DNA of 64,000 nt, taken from Thinopyrum elongatum. Lineage: Eukaryota > Streptophyta > Magnoliopsida > Poales > Poaceae. Shown one piece after another: positions 1 to 12,364 of the stretch. Below the pieces are notes generated by a model, which saw only the letters and a list, made by a program, of their open reading frames with translations, had not been told where the DNA came from and did no database searches. Every line of letters begins with the position of its first letter. Position 1 is the first letter of the stretch. The DNA lies in the NCBI GenBank assembly GCA_011799875.1, contig CM022303.1, positions 192,249,700 through 192,313,699 on the forward strand, written 5' to 3'. The translations under genes were made by a program, and so were the position numbers.

Positions 1-707
1 GAAAAACCCAAACCCAAACACCTACAAACCCAAAGTGATTGAGCATCACTGAAGAGATTGTTCATGTGTGGAACCGACGCTTGTTACCTTTGAGGACTGT
101 GCATCCTCCAGACAGTTAGGCATCATGGTCTAGAGCATCCAAGAGGAAATTGTGGATCGTTGAGTGACCGAGTCTGTGAAGGTTTGGAAGTCACCTGAAG
201 ACTTACCACGAGTGATTGGGCGAGGTCTGTGTAATCTTAGCTCAAGGAGAATACGGTGAGGACTGTGTGTCCTCGGGTTTAAATACCTAGCCGCTCCAAC
301 CAGACGTACGACTGTCATAGCAGTTCGAACTGGTCTACCAAATCATCGTCTTCACCAAGCTACTGGTTCTATTTCCTCAACCCTTTCATTTCCTCATTCA
401 TGTGCTGATGAACTTGACTGTTACTGTTTGAAGACTTTGACTGAAGACTTTCTCAATTTCCTCAATCCTAATTCTTCAGTCACTTTGTCTTCTGCCTGCT
501 TATCCTGTTTACATGCTACTTGTGCTCTGTGCTTGTTTCATTTCATCATGATGACTGTGTTACTGCCATGTTATGCTTGCACCTGAGTACTTATTTCGCT
601 GCTAGTAGTTCGTTACTTAGGAAATTCCTCACCTAGAATTTCCTTAGTGACGAATTTGTAAAAATCGCCTATTCACCCCCCCCTCTAGTCGATATAACGC
701 ACTTTCA
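1..707 (+). repeat. 5' LTR of the Sirevirus-like element (3' part only)
   Basis: This stretch matches 13145-13879 of the 3' LTR almost throughout. The length difference (707 versus 735) is mostly explained by two short duplications in the 3' copy: a repeated GACTGTGTGTCC segment near 13410, and a repeated AAATTCCTCACCTAG segment near 13790-13810. The window starts inside this LTR. Confidence 0.95.
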
Positions 708-709
708 AT

Positions 710-721
710 TGGTATCAGAGC
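710..721 (+). other. Primer binding site (initiator Met tRNA type)
   Basis: TGGTATCAGAGC lies two bases after the LTR end. It is the usual copia primer binding site, complementary to the 3' end of initiator methionine tRNA. It fixes the 5' LTR boundary at 707. Confidence 0.9.
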
Positions 722-774
722 ATGGTACTCCCATTTTCTGTGTGATTTTGGTTTAACCACCTGGAGTTTTAGTT

Positions 775-3231
775 ATGTCGACTGCAGGCATGATCAAGGT
801 CTCGGCTGGGTGTCCTACCTTCGATGGGACGGACTACCCCTATAGGAAGAATAAGATGTGCATGCATCTTGAGGCAATTGACAACGATCTCTGGTACGTT
901 GTGGAAAATGGCGTTCCCTCCATCACTCCTTCCGTGAAAGCTACTGATGTGAAGAGATTCAAGCAACTAGACTCTCAAGCGAAGAATATCATATGTGTCC
1001 ATCTGAGTAAAGGACAGTACAGCAGAGTGAGTGCTTTGGAGACAGCAAAGCTTATCTGGGACAGGCTGTCCAAGGTCAACGAAGGAGTCTCAACTCAACG
1101 TGACTCTTGAGTTGACGTTCTTCGCAATCTCTTCAACCGCTTCAAAAGACTCGACAATGAAAATGTTCAGCAAACCTTCGATCGCCTCACTGACATCTCC
1201 AATGAACTACAAGCACTTGATGGCACTGACATCACCGACCATGAGGTGGTGAAGAAATTGCTGAGATCGCTTGATTCCTCATTCGACACACTTGCACTGA
1301 TGATCCAAGAACGAGGAGATTACAAGTCACTTGATCCTGCTAATATCCTCGAGAGGCTAAATACTCATGAGTTCCAACTTGCTGAGAAGAGAGACCTCTA
1401 CGGACCAACCTATGGGAGATCATGCGCACTGAAGGCCAAGGCCGTCTCTGAATCTGAAGGTGAAGACTCTGATAGCAGCCTTGGTGATCCTGAAGAACTA
1501 AGCCAGGAGCTAGCAATGCTCGTGAGGAAATTCCAGAAATTCTCAAGACGTGGTCGCTTTGGAAAATCTTCAAGAGGTGATGACATGAGATCAGATTCCT
1601 CATCCCATGACTACAAGAAGAGAACTTGTCACAAATGCAAGAAACCTGGTCACTACATTACTGATTGTCCTCAGTGGGAGAAGGAATCAAAGAAAAAGAA
1701 GTACAAGGATGATAGTTCTGATGACTCGAAGAAGAAGAAGAAGAAATCTTCAAAGTCCTCATCGTCAAAATCTTCAAAGTCTTCATCTCACAAGACGAGC
1801 AGCTCCAAAAAGGCTCGGGCATTCATTGGCAAGGAAATGGACTCTGAAGCTGAATCTGAGGAAAATGTGGAAGAGGAGGAATCTGAGGAGTCAGACTCTA
1901 GTGTGGCGAGCCTAGCCCTCGCTACTGCCTTCATCAGCAAGTCCATCTTCAACACTGAGGAAAATGACTTCCCCAACATTGCTGACAATGGCGACGATGA
2001 CCACGCTCCCACCTATTGCTTCATGGCAAAAGGTGCCAAGGTACTCAAATATCCCTCCTCTGAATCAAGTGAGGATGAATCTGATGAAAATCTCAAACCT
2101 AGCTATTCCAAACTTTCTAAGATTGCTGTCAAACAACAAAAGGCTTTTGAAAAGGTTCAAAATCTGTTAGACAAAAGCGATGACCTATTGGGTGAGGAAA
2201 TGGATCGAACTCAAACTCTGACTGAAAATCTTCAGAGACTTCAGTCTAAGTTTGATAATCTTCAGAGTCATCATAACACTCTCTTAGCTGATCATGAGAA
2301 GCTCTCTTATGAATTTCTTCAAAGAAAGCAAGACCTTGAGAAGCTAAGGGTGAGTTATGAAGATCTTCAGAAGGAAAACGATTCATTGCTTGCTCAACAG
2401 ATCAGTTCCGCTCAGGATGAATTCATTCCACCATGTTTGAAATGCATTGAACGTGAATCTGCTAATTCTTCACCTGAAAGTTCAAATGCTTCTATTGCTG
2501 CAAATTCTTCAATTGTCTCTGTGGTCACAATTTCCTCATCTGAGGATACCACAAGTATCACTGACAATGCAGGGTTGAAGGAATTGTATGTGACAGGCAT
2601 GTACAAAAGCCTCAAAGGGCATCAGGCTCTTTGTGATGTGCTTAAAAAGCAGATTCTCAATAGGAACCCTAGGAAAGAGGGTATTGCCTTTGAGAGGAAA
2701 CTCAATGCTGATGGGACCTACTGGAAACCTGAGCAGTATCCCAAAACCTCATGGGTTGCTGCAAAAGGACCTCCCGTAGATCCATCCACTTTATCTGGCT
2801 TTACATGTGAATCTTCATATTCATCTGATGAGTCATTTGACTCCAACTATAAACTGTTCAAAAATCAGAATGGTGAAGTATTTGCTAGATATGTTGGAAC
2901 TAACTGCAGGAATGGTCCTCCTATGAAGAAAATCTGGGTTCCTAAAAGGTGCCTTGAAAGTCTTCAGGTGAATGTCACCATGACACCACCTGTGAAGGAT
3001 AGGAACCCCAGATCAAATTCTTCATATGGATCCAAGTCCTCATATGGACCAAATTCCTCACGTGGATCAAAATCCTCATATGATCATTATCGTGCTAATG
3101 CTTCTGTTTCGCTGGGAAGATCTAAGGGCTATGAATATGTGCATTATTCTTCAAATCATTATGTTCATAAGTCTTCGAAGAATTTCTCTGCTTATTCATA
3201 TGCTTACTCTAACCCCTCTTCTGTGAAATGA
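775..3231 (+). pseudogene. gag of the Sirevirus-like copia element, one in-frame stop
   Basis: This is the capsid/nucleocapsid polyprotein that packages the element RNA in cytoplasmic particles. The first ATG after the PBS (775) opens a frame that runs to 3231 with a single internal TGA at 1108-1110. The N-terminal part has the copia gag (UBN2-type) pattern, including DITDHEVVKKLLRSL. A CCHC zinc knuckle (C-X2-C-X4-H-X4-C) is at 1627-1668, followed by Lys/Ser-rich and acidic stretches. A long coiled coil rich in Leu/Gln/Glu spans about 2120-2410. The Ser-rich C-terminal extension is typical of Sirevirus gag and longer than in most copia elements. The stop looks like CGA changed to TGA. Pol follows in a different frame (frame 3 versus frame 1). 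Confidence 0.88.
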
Positions 3232-3590
3232 AGTGCACTGGCTTCTATGCCACCCTTCTCTTATGGAGTTCGCAGAATGATGAAATCTTTACCACCCCTC
3301 CAGATGTGGGTGGTGAAGAAAAAGAACTAATCTCTTATGCAGGGTCAGGTCTCCAGACGAACTTGAACATATGAAGAATTTGCTGGAGACCTGAAAATGC
3401 TTGAAAGGACGCAAGCTAATCATGAAGAAATGAATTACTCATTTCTCACGTCCTTACACTGCTATATCTGTTGTACTGCTTGATGAAATTCAATTCGATG
3501 AATTTGATGCCATATTCTTCACTGATGAAGTATATGAGTTCGTAAGATGCACTAATTCATCTGCAGGATGATCAACCCAAAGCTACTGAG
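3232..3590 (+). other. gag-pol junction, no clear ORF
   Basis: About 360 bases separate the gag stop (TGA 3229-3231) from the first recognisable protease residues. The sequence is rich in the GAAGA/TTCTTCA words seen throughout the element. I see no intact ORF. It probably encoded the gag-pol linker before decay. Confidence 0.5.
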
Positions 3591-6500
3591 TGGGTCCTCG
3601 ACAGTGGATGTACAAATCACATGACCGGTGACAAGAACTTATTGATGGACACTGCTTTATCTCCATCACATCTGAAGCATATCACCTACGCTAACAAAGG
3701 CAAAAGCAAGGTATTGGGTCTAAGTAGGGTTGCGATCTCAAAGGATTGACACATGGACAAAGTCATGCTTGCCGAGTCCTTAGGATTCGACCTCATGTCT
3801 GTCTCAATGCTTTGTGATCTTGATATGGTTGTCGTCTTTGGCAAATATCATTGCGTTGTGATCATGGAATCTGACCATTCCAAAGTCTTCGAAGGCTTTA
3901 GGAGAGGAGACTTGTATATTGTTGATTTCTCTGCAGGACCACAGCCTACCACATGTCTACTTGCAAAAGCTTCAGAAGGCTGGCTATGGCATCGATGACT
4001 AGGTCATGCTGGCATGAGGAACTTACATACACTCGCGAAGAAGAAGCACGTCATTGGCATCGAGGGTGTCAAATTCCTCAAGGACCATCTGTGTGGGGCT
4101 TGTGAGGCTGGAAAGATGACCAAATCCAAGCATCCCTCGAAGACTATCATGACTACCACTCGTCCATTTGAATTACTTCACATGGATCTCCTTGGCCCTA
4201 CTCGCTATGCCACATTCACAAATGTTGCATCTCTATATAGCTTTGTTATTGTTGATGACTACTCTCGTTACACTTGGGTGCATATCATCACTTACAAAAC
4301 TGAAGTGCAGGAAGTCTTCAAACGATTTTCCTCAAGGGCCTCGACAAACTTTGGTGTGAAGATCAAGCACATCAGGAGTGACAATGGGACCGAGTTCAAG
4401 AATACTGGTCTTGATGACTATCTTGATGAACTTGGTATTACTCACGAGTTATCTGCCCCTTATACTCCTCAGCAGAATGGCATCATGGAGCACAAGAACA
4501 GGACTCTTGTTGAGATGGCTCGCACTATGCTTGATGAATACAAGACGCCTCGTCACTTCTGGCCTGAGGCAATTGATACTGCGTGCCACATCATCAACAG
4601 GGTATATCTTCACAAATTCTTCAAAAAGACCTCATATGAACTCCTCACTGACAAGAAACCCAATGTGAGTTATTTCAAAGTCTTCAGAGCTAAATGTTGG
4701 ATTAGAGATCCTCATCACAATTCTAAATTTGCACCGAAAGCACATGAAGGTTTTATGCTTGGTTACGGAAAGGAATCGCACACCTACAGAGTCTTCAACA
4801 CCGTTCACCACAAGGTTGTTGAAACTGTAGATGTGCGGTTTGATGAGACTAATGGCTCGCAAAGAGAGCACCTACCTCCTGTGCTAGATGAAATGTCACC
4901 TGAGGAATCCATCAAGTTCAAGGCTACTAAGGATGTCATTCCCACTGAAGAATCTGCTGAAGAAGTCATTCCAGATCGTGAAGAACATCATGCTGATGCA
5001 CCTGAGGAAAATGGCTCTGAAGAAAATGTTGAGCCCACTCAACGTCGTCAACCTGCTCATCCTCGCATTGCAAATGAAGTGCAGATCGAGAAAATCATCG
5101 ATGACATCAACGCACCAGGTCCTCTCACATGCTCAAGGGCTTCACATTTGTCTAACTTTTGTGGGCACTTTGCTTTTGTCTCTATCACAGAGCCCACCAA
5201 AGTTGATGAGGCATTTCTGGAGCCTGAGTGGATTCAAGCGATGCAAGAGGAATTACATCAATTCGAGCTTAACAATGTCTGGGAACTTGTCAAGCGACCA
5301 GACCCACGCAAGCACAATATCATCGGTACCAAATGGATCTACCACAACAAGCAAGATGAAAATGGCCTTGTGGTGAGGAATAAGGCTCGTCTTGTAGCTC
5401 AAGGCTACACACAGGTTGAAGGAATTGATTTCGATGAAACTTTTGCACCTGTTGCTAGACTTGAAGCTATTCGCATATTGCTTGCTTATGCTAACCATCA
5501 TAATATCATGTTATATCAAATGGATGTGAAAAGTGCATTCCTCAATGGTAAGCTTGAGGAAGAAGTATATGTTGCTCAACCCCCAGGTTTTGAAGATCCT
5601 AAGCATCTTGACAAAGTCTTCAGACTCAATAAGGTCCTCTATGGCCTCAAGCAGTGTGGTATGATACTTTGAAGGAATTCCTCATGAAGAAAGGCTTCAA
5701 ACCCGGTTCACTTGACCCAACTCTTTTCACCAAAACCTATGATGATGAATTATTCATGTGCCAAATATATGTTGATGATATTATCTTTGGTTGTACTAAC
5801 CAACGTTACAGTGACGAATTTGCCTATATGATGAGTGAGGAATATCAAATGTCTATGATGGGAGAATTGAAATTCTTCTTAGGTCTTCAAATTCGTCAAT
5901 AGTGCAACGGCACCTTCATATCTCAAGAGAAATACCTCAAGGATGTGTTGAGGAAATTCGTCATGCAAGATTGCAAAGGCGTCAAAATCCCTATGCCCAC
6001 AAATGGCCATCTATGAAGTGATGAAAATGGTATAGACTTCGATCAAAAGGTATACCGCTCCATGATTGGCTCTTTATTGTATCTATGTGCATCTAGGCCA
6101 GATATTATGCTTAGTGTTTGCATGTGTGCCTGTTTTCAAGCTACACTGAAGGAATCACACCATAAGGCTGTGAAGCATATTCTTCGATATCTAGCTCACA
6201 CTCCAACACTTGGATTATGGTATCCCAAGGGCTCGGCTTTTGATCTCATTGGATATTCTGACTCTGACTATGCTGGTGATCGAGTGGATCGCAAGTCAAC
6301 ATCAGGCACATGCCATTTCCTCAGACGATCCTTAGTATATTGGTCCTCGAAGAAGCAGAACTGTGTATCACTCTCTACTGCTGAAGCTGAGTACATTGCT
6401 GCTGGTTCTTGTTGTGCTCAATTGTTGTGGATGAAGCAAACCCTCAAGGACTACGGCATCAATGTGAAGAATGTGCCACTCTTCTGTGACAATGAGAGTG

Positions 6501-6721
6501 CCATCAAGATTGCTCATAACCCAGTTCCGCACTCGAAGACAAAGCACATCCAGATTCGTCATCATTTTCTTCGAGATCATGTGTTGAAGGGTGACATCTC
6601 TATCGAGCACGTGAAGACTGAAGAACAGCTAGCGGATATCTTCACAAAGCCCTTGGATGAGAAGAGATTTAGCAAGTTGCGGTGTGAGCTAAATATCTTA
6701 GAATCTTCAAATGTTCTTTGA
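3591..6721 (+). pseudogene. pol (PR-INT-RT-RNase H) of the Sirevirus-like copia element
   Basis: This is the replication polyprotein, in copia order. Protease: Asp-Ser-Gly at 3600-3608. Integrase: HHCC zinc region around 3990-4107, and catalytic Asp (4185-4187), Asp (4380-4382) and Glu (4488-4490). Reverse transcriptase: begins near 5200, with YVDD at 5768-5779. RNase H: SDSDYAGD region near 6250, ending at the TGA at 6719-6721. Damage: TGA at 3747-3749 and 3996-3998 (both look like CGA to TGA); a small deletion near 5656 that moves the frame from 3 to 2, where the usual codons after LKQ are missing; TAG at 5900-5902; TGA at 6014-6016. All catalytic residues I could find are still present. 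Confidence 0.9.
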
Positions 6722-8176
6722 AAAGGACACACATCCTAACACTTATGCAAAATTGATGACTTAGATGTGCAACACACGAAGTAACATTTTTCTTCAATTA
6801 ATGAAGACTAACCCTCTAAGTGTGAAGAAATTAATGAAGAATTTGATTCTCAGAGCCCTACGACAATTGTACGCGGCGTCTGAAATCATCATTCTTATAC
6901 GGTGGGTTACGCCACCAACCAAAGTTGAGAGCCTTCAAATTTGAGTTGTTCTTCATTTTGAAATTTCTTCAAATTTTCAAATTCCTCAATGTTCAAATTC
7001 TTCAACTTTACAAAGTCTTCACTCTTTCCGACCGTGTTCTTCATTGACTATATATATATTTGAGTTTTCATGTCCTCTACAACATTCACTTATTGCTAAT
7101 TCTTCAAGTTGACTTTTCGTCTAAGTGAATGTGATCGAACCCGTTCCCCCTCTATGCTAAACTCAACCCAGTCTGTTCACAAATTCTTCATGTGCGTTCT
7201 ATTTGAAACGCATTCAAAATCTTCATCGTGTCCTTGTCAGCTGAAGAATTTGCGAACGAAACGTTAAAATTTTCCAATCTGAATTTTTGTCTTTTGCCGC
7301 TCAAACCGTTCCGCATCCCACGATAAGATTAAAATACTCACCCACGATCTACCATGATCTCCACCTCTCTGTACGTGGGTGACACATGTCGCTAGGATGG
7401 AAAGGGTCAGGGGCACGTTCGTCCAATTTCTTCGGACGAGCGGTTTTTCACTTCGGCTATAAATACCCCTTACCCTCCTCAGACCTCATTTACTCTGCTC
7501 GATCTCACTCCCCTCGCTCGAGCTCTCTGACCTAGCGCCGCCGCTACCTTCCATCGTCGCTGGTGAGGAAGACCTTCACTGCCTCGACCTCGTCGCCGTC
7601 CTACTCGCGCCGGCCGCGGAAATCTTCACTCCGCCGCAGCCGTAGCTGTCTTCCGCCGCCAAGTTAGGGAGTGGAAGATCTGAATGGATGAATTTCTCCA
7701 CTTCAACTCCCAGTTTGTCGTATTCTTCATCCAGGGTAATTAAAATCTGATTTTACTGCCCTAGTTGATTCTGATGATTTCCACAAAATCTTCAAAAGGT
7801 GTTTATTCTTCAACTTCCATAAACACCCTGTTGCATCTGTTCTTGATTTGTTTCTCTAAGCTACGTTTTTCCTCAAGATTCCTCAATTGTGTGGATTTTC
7901 AAATCTATACAACTCTGGAACCTAAGTCAAGAACGCTTAGTGAAAATTCCTCAAGACACCCCTGGTCCAATTCCTCAAACTTGATACTTTTTAAAAATTT
8001 CTGAGAATGCATATGACCTCTCCAAATTCTTCGCACCTATACTCTGTTCACAGGTACACATGTTTGCTGCTAAATCACTAGGTTCTCATCAACTTAACTC
8101 ATTTGCAGCGTTCCTTGAAGACAAATTGCATACCTCCTCAGAAACTTCGATTGTTTAAAATCCTCAAGTGAAGAAA
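6722..8176 (+). other. Non-coding spacer between pol and the third ORF
   Basis: 1.45 kb without a supported ORF. The first part (about 6940-7060) is dense in TTCTTCA/TTCCTCA words. From about 7370 the composition changes to a gene-like leader: a TATA box (7458), then a C/G-rich stretch (7500-7640) like a plant 5' UTR. A possible 5'-UTR intron follows, with GT at 7736-7737 and AG at 8107-8108, 373 bp and AT/T-rich. The downstream ORF starts 68 bases after the acceptor. Confidence 0.6.
7458..7465 (+). promoter_or_regulatory. Internal TATA box upstream of the third ORF
   Basis: TATAAATA in the context GGCTATAAATACCC closely resembles the LTR promoter box (GGCTATAAATAGCC at 13030). It is followed by a CT-rich stretch suited to a plant transcription start 30-40 bases downstream. 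It is placed to drive the downstream ORF separately from the LTR. Confidence 0.5.
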
Positions 8177-11100
8177 ATGGCTGATGGCAAAAGACCTCAG
8201 AAAGGAGGAAAGAGGCCAGAGACAAATACAGCTTTTGAAATCCCTGATGACATATATGATGAATATTGCACTCCTGATGAAGCCAAGCATGGCAAGGAGA
8301 ACAAAAATCAGCGCAAAGTGCGCATTCAGCGGATTAAAAGAAGATGGGCAAGAGAATGGAGGGAGTATAGATATGTGACTCCAAAGTACATGAAGAAATT
8401 CGCTGTACATCCTCCATGCCCAAGACCTCCATTGGCTTTAGGCCAAGAAGCTCATCACACTAGCATCAGGCGAGGTGAGGATTTTCCCAAGGAATGGGCC
8501 AAGCGCCAAGCTAAGTTAGCCAAAATGGCCAAGGAAGCAGTGAAGAAATTCAACAAAGATTCTGCTACTGCTACTACTGAGGCCTCTGCTAGCAAGCCCA
8601 AGAAGGCTTTGCCGAAGAAATCAGCTGTAAAGCCGAGTTCCTCAACTGCAATGCCCTCACGGCCAAGCTCTTCAAAGCCCTCACGGCCTATTCCTCAAGC
8701 AAACTCTTCGAAAGCAGCTCCAACTCCCTCAGTTGCAAAATCCTCAGCTGCTGCTGCAAAGTCCTCTGCACTTGTGCATCTTGCCATGTGCCAATGGACC
8801 ACTGGAATCTCAATTCCTTTAGGAGCCTCTGCAAGTTCCTCTGCTCCACCACAGTCCTCAGCAGGCCCGGCTTTACTGAAGAAAAAGGCCACTATTGGAC
8901 GAGGCCCGAGGCCAAGTCCTCACAAGAAGCAAGTTGCCTTTCAAGTTCCATCAAGTGAAGATGAGGTTGATGATGAAGAACTCACTGAAATCATCAGAGA
9001 CAGGCAACAAAGGGCCGCTAGAGCCAAAGGCAGTGCAGTGCCACTCATGCTGGATCCAAAGTTGATCCTTGATTTCATCAATCTATGGCACAAGGACCCT
9101 AACACTCCTCTGCCTGATCTGAACCTCACTCCTAGACAAAGTCACATGCTCAATGCCTTCATAGGCGAAGAAAAATGGAAATTTGAGAAGGCCAGGCAAG
9201 TCAAGAAAGCTCAGTACAAGAAGGAGCGTTTTCTGAAGAAAAATGTTGTAAACATGTCTCCTGAAGAACTTGTGAATATGCAGACTGAGATCAAAGCTCT
9301 CAGTGATGAATTTGACGCTTATCATGCAGATTGGCTAGGTGCCAAGGTCAGATTTGTCAAATTGGCAAAGGGATTCAATCAAAATGTTGCAGCCACATCG
9401 CAACAAGAAATTCCTCACGCTGAAGCATCTGCTCAGCCCACTGAAGAGAATGCTAGCACAGCTGATGAAAATCAGACTGTTGAAGAAAAGGAAAGTACCA
9501 GGGCTACTGAAGAAATTCCAGCTCCTAAAGAAACTACCAGGGCAACCTCCAATGTTGCGCCTGAAGAACAAACCAGGCCAGTCGAAGCATCTGCTACTGC
9601 GCCTGAGGAAACTGAACATGCCAGGGCAACTGCATCAGTTGTGCCTGAAGAAACTGAACCAACTTCATCTGCTCCTCCTGCAAAGTCATCACAGATGAAG
9701 AAAGTCACTCTTCCTTCTGCATCAGAAGCGAAGAAAACTAAAGCTGCGGAGAAGGCATCTGTGAAGAAAAGGAAAGCATCAGCAACTTCAGAGTCTTTTG
9801 CTCCTAAGAAAGTGAAGACTTTGATAAGCTCATACACCTACCCCATTGATGTTGTTCCTATCTCAAGCATGCCATCAAACGAGATTGTTCCCTTTGGTGA
9901 GGAATATGTCATACCAGATGACAGTGAAGAAGAAAATCCTTCTGCTGCTTCTTCAGAGCACTTGGATGAAGATATTGAAGTGGATGAAATCCCTTCAACT
10001 CCGCTGGTATCATCGCCCATGCCTCAGTTCACAGCTGAAGAGGCAGGCTTTGAAGAAATTGATGAAGAAGATGAGGATGTGGACATTGGGTCTACAACTC
10101 CTATTTTGAATGATGACTATTGGGAAAGTCATCATCCCAATTCACCACTGACCACTCCTCTGCATGAACTTCCTCAGTCCCCTGTTCAAACCGAAGAAAT
10201 TCACACGGGCTCTGAAGGACATCAAACTTCACTTCATTCTATTCCAGAGGAAATTCCAGCCACTAGTGTTGAAGAAATGGAGACTAAGACCGCTGCTGAT
10301 GAAACTGCCGCTAAAATGCCTCAGTCTGTGGCTCCAGAGGGTGTGCGCCAAGAGGCTGTGAAGCCATCAACTGTAATTCTTCAGCCCAAGCCACAAAATC
10401 CTCATACCAAGAAGCAGAAATTCAAAGCTGATGTTTTCTATGCTGAGCATCATTTCTTCATGGATTACAATCCCTATGACTCTGCAAGGCTTCGACGCAA
10501 GCGCTTCTGGACAGCCAGTCAGATGAACTTTTATTCCTCACTGCTATTTGATAAGGACAAGGTATTTGAGCATGAACAAATTCCTCACGTGGATATGGAA
10601 TCACTTCCTTGCTTCCAACCTGTCCTGAGTGTTCTTCATGACGCTGGGCTGCTTAACCTCTACACTGACATCTGTGACTGGAATGAAGAACTCGTTCTTC
10701 AATTGTACGCCACACTGCACCTCACCGGAAATGTTGAAGATGTGAATTCATGGGTGCTCGACTGGATGACAGAAAATACTCATTACAAAGCACCGGCCTC
10801 TGAATTGCTTCACGCCGTCCTAGTCAGTCCTCCTGCTGAAGGTGCCAGACTTATTTATGAAAAACCTGAGCTTCCAAATCATATGATGCAAGTGCTGATG
10901 AAGCCATTGAAGCCTGGCCAAGCTCCAAGGACCACATTCCTCGTCAAGGAATTACTCTATGTGCCAAGGACAGTGTATCACATTCTGACCAAGAAACTCA
11001 GTCCAATCAAGGGCCACAACTCTAATGAAGAAGAGGTTGTTGGCATCATGTAGAATTTGCTATTCAATATCATACATGGTATTCCTATCAACTACCATGA

Positions 11101-11839
11101 TTTCTTCATGAGGACTTTGGCCAATGCTGCTCTGTCACCTTTTGAGTTGAAGCCTTATGCTCCATGGATTATGAGATTCATCAGATCAAGGTCTTTAATT
11201 CATTATAAGGCCGATGTGCAAAATCATCTCAGCTACTTGCCACCTATTGAAGTCCTCAAAAGGACTATTTCCTCAGCTGATGAGAAGGGCAAGGCTGCGG
11301 TTATAGATGAAGGCACTCATCCATTGGATGGACAGTTTCACAAAGCTGCATCCTATTCCACCAATGATGACTCTGCAACACAAGATTCTGCCGGAAAAGC
11401 TTCAAAGCAAAATCCTCAAGCCACTGCTCCGCGTGTGATGACTGATCGTGAACTTCTCCTCAGTCTTCATCAGAAGGTTGATCGCAACCACAAGTGGGTC
11501 AAGTGTCAGTTTGGTGCAATTCTTCAGAACATGACCGTCACACAAAATACTGTGAAGAAGAATCACTACTATTTGCATGAAGTCTTTGACCACACTTGGG
11601 CTATTCTGTCTAATCTTTATAGTGCTGAAGATCTCAAGGAGATGGGCTTTCAACAGGACTTTGACTGGGCACAGCCACCTTCGAAGAAATTCAAGAAGGT
11701 CAAAGTTCCTCAGCTGGTCGCCAGTTCATATTCTTCATCGCGCGAGACGGATGAAGCCGAAGACTTGAATGACACCGCGGCAGGCCCTACCTCAACAGAC
11801 GACCCCAACAACGCTGGCGCTCCTCCATCGACATCATAA
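8177..11839 (+). pseudogene. Third ORF of the Sirevirus-like element, function unknown, one in-frame TAG
   Basis: ATG at 8177 (two codons after a GTG that also opens this frame) starts a frame running to 11839. A single TAG at 11051-11053 interrupts it. The N-terminal 120 residues are basic (Lys/Arg-rich helices). The middle, about residues 130-750, is low-complexity and rich in Ala/Ser/Pro/Glu/Thr, with Lys-rich patches. A folded domain starts near residue 755 (VFYAEHHFFMDYNPYD) and includes WVLDWMTE. It resembles the domain often found in plant retroelement extra ORFs of the ATHILA ORF1 or plant-transposon type; that match is from memory. The position after pol is where Sireviruses carry their env-like gene. 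I see no signal peptide or transmembrane helix, so an envelope role is not supported here. Confidence 0.7.
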
Positions 11840-12364
11840 TGATATTCTTCAGGGGCGTTAGTCCTCATTTTTCGTCCCTTTTGGTCATTCGATGACAAAG
11901 GGGGAGAAATTTGAATTAGTCTTCAAGTGGGTCTCTTATATATGGGTGTTCTTTTCGTTAAGTTACAACTCTTGCTCTTCTGAGGTGTTTGCTCTGATGA
12001 GTTGTAAACATAAGTCCTATAGTGCTCTAACTCTTTTGAACTGCCTTTCTGCATGCTTATTCCTCAAGTACCTTAATGCACGCATGCTGAATTCGTCAGA
12101 GTCCATATTTCATCATGCATTTCAAATTCTTCATATCATATGTTAAATGTGTGTATGAATTACAAGATATAGGGGGAGATCTCCATGATTCTACTCAACA
12201 ATGTGCATTTGCTATCCAAAGCAAATTCCTCAAATATGCACATCTTCAGGGGAGTTCTTCTATATCTTGCAATCAAATTCCTCAATATCAGTATTTACAC
12301 TTCATATGTTTACCCCCGTTGAAAACTTAACCTATTTGTCATCAATCACCAAAAAGGGGGAGAT
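11840..12364 (+). other. 3' non-coding region with three polypurine-tract-like motifs
   Basis: Non-coding sequence between ORF3 and the 3' LTR. AAGGGGGAGA-type tracts occur three times: near 11898-11907, 12170-12180 and 12352-12362. Only the last directly abuts the LTR and can prime plus-strand synthesis. Repeated PPT-like motifs upstream of the 3' LTR are a described Sirevirus trait. Confidence 0.65.
12352..12362 (+). other. Polypurine tract
   Basis: AAAAAGGGGGAGA-type purine run ending two bases before the TG that begins the 3' LTR at 12365. This is the expected plus-strand primer site. Confidence 0.85.

Noticed and set aside
1108..1110. Programmed stop-codon readthrough in gag
   Set aside because: It is a lone TGA in the middle of a folded domain, it looks like CGA to TGA, and pol carries several similar stops. 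Decay is simpler.
11051..11053. Programmed readthrough of the TAG in the third ORF
   Set aside because: The element is decayed elsewhere and the stop looks like CAG to TAG. There is no conserved readthrough context (CARYYA).
8177..11839. Envelope protein (env-like) call for the third ORF
   Set aside because: I see no signal peptide, transmembrane helix or Cys pattern. Only the position supports it, so it is described as unknown.
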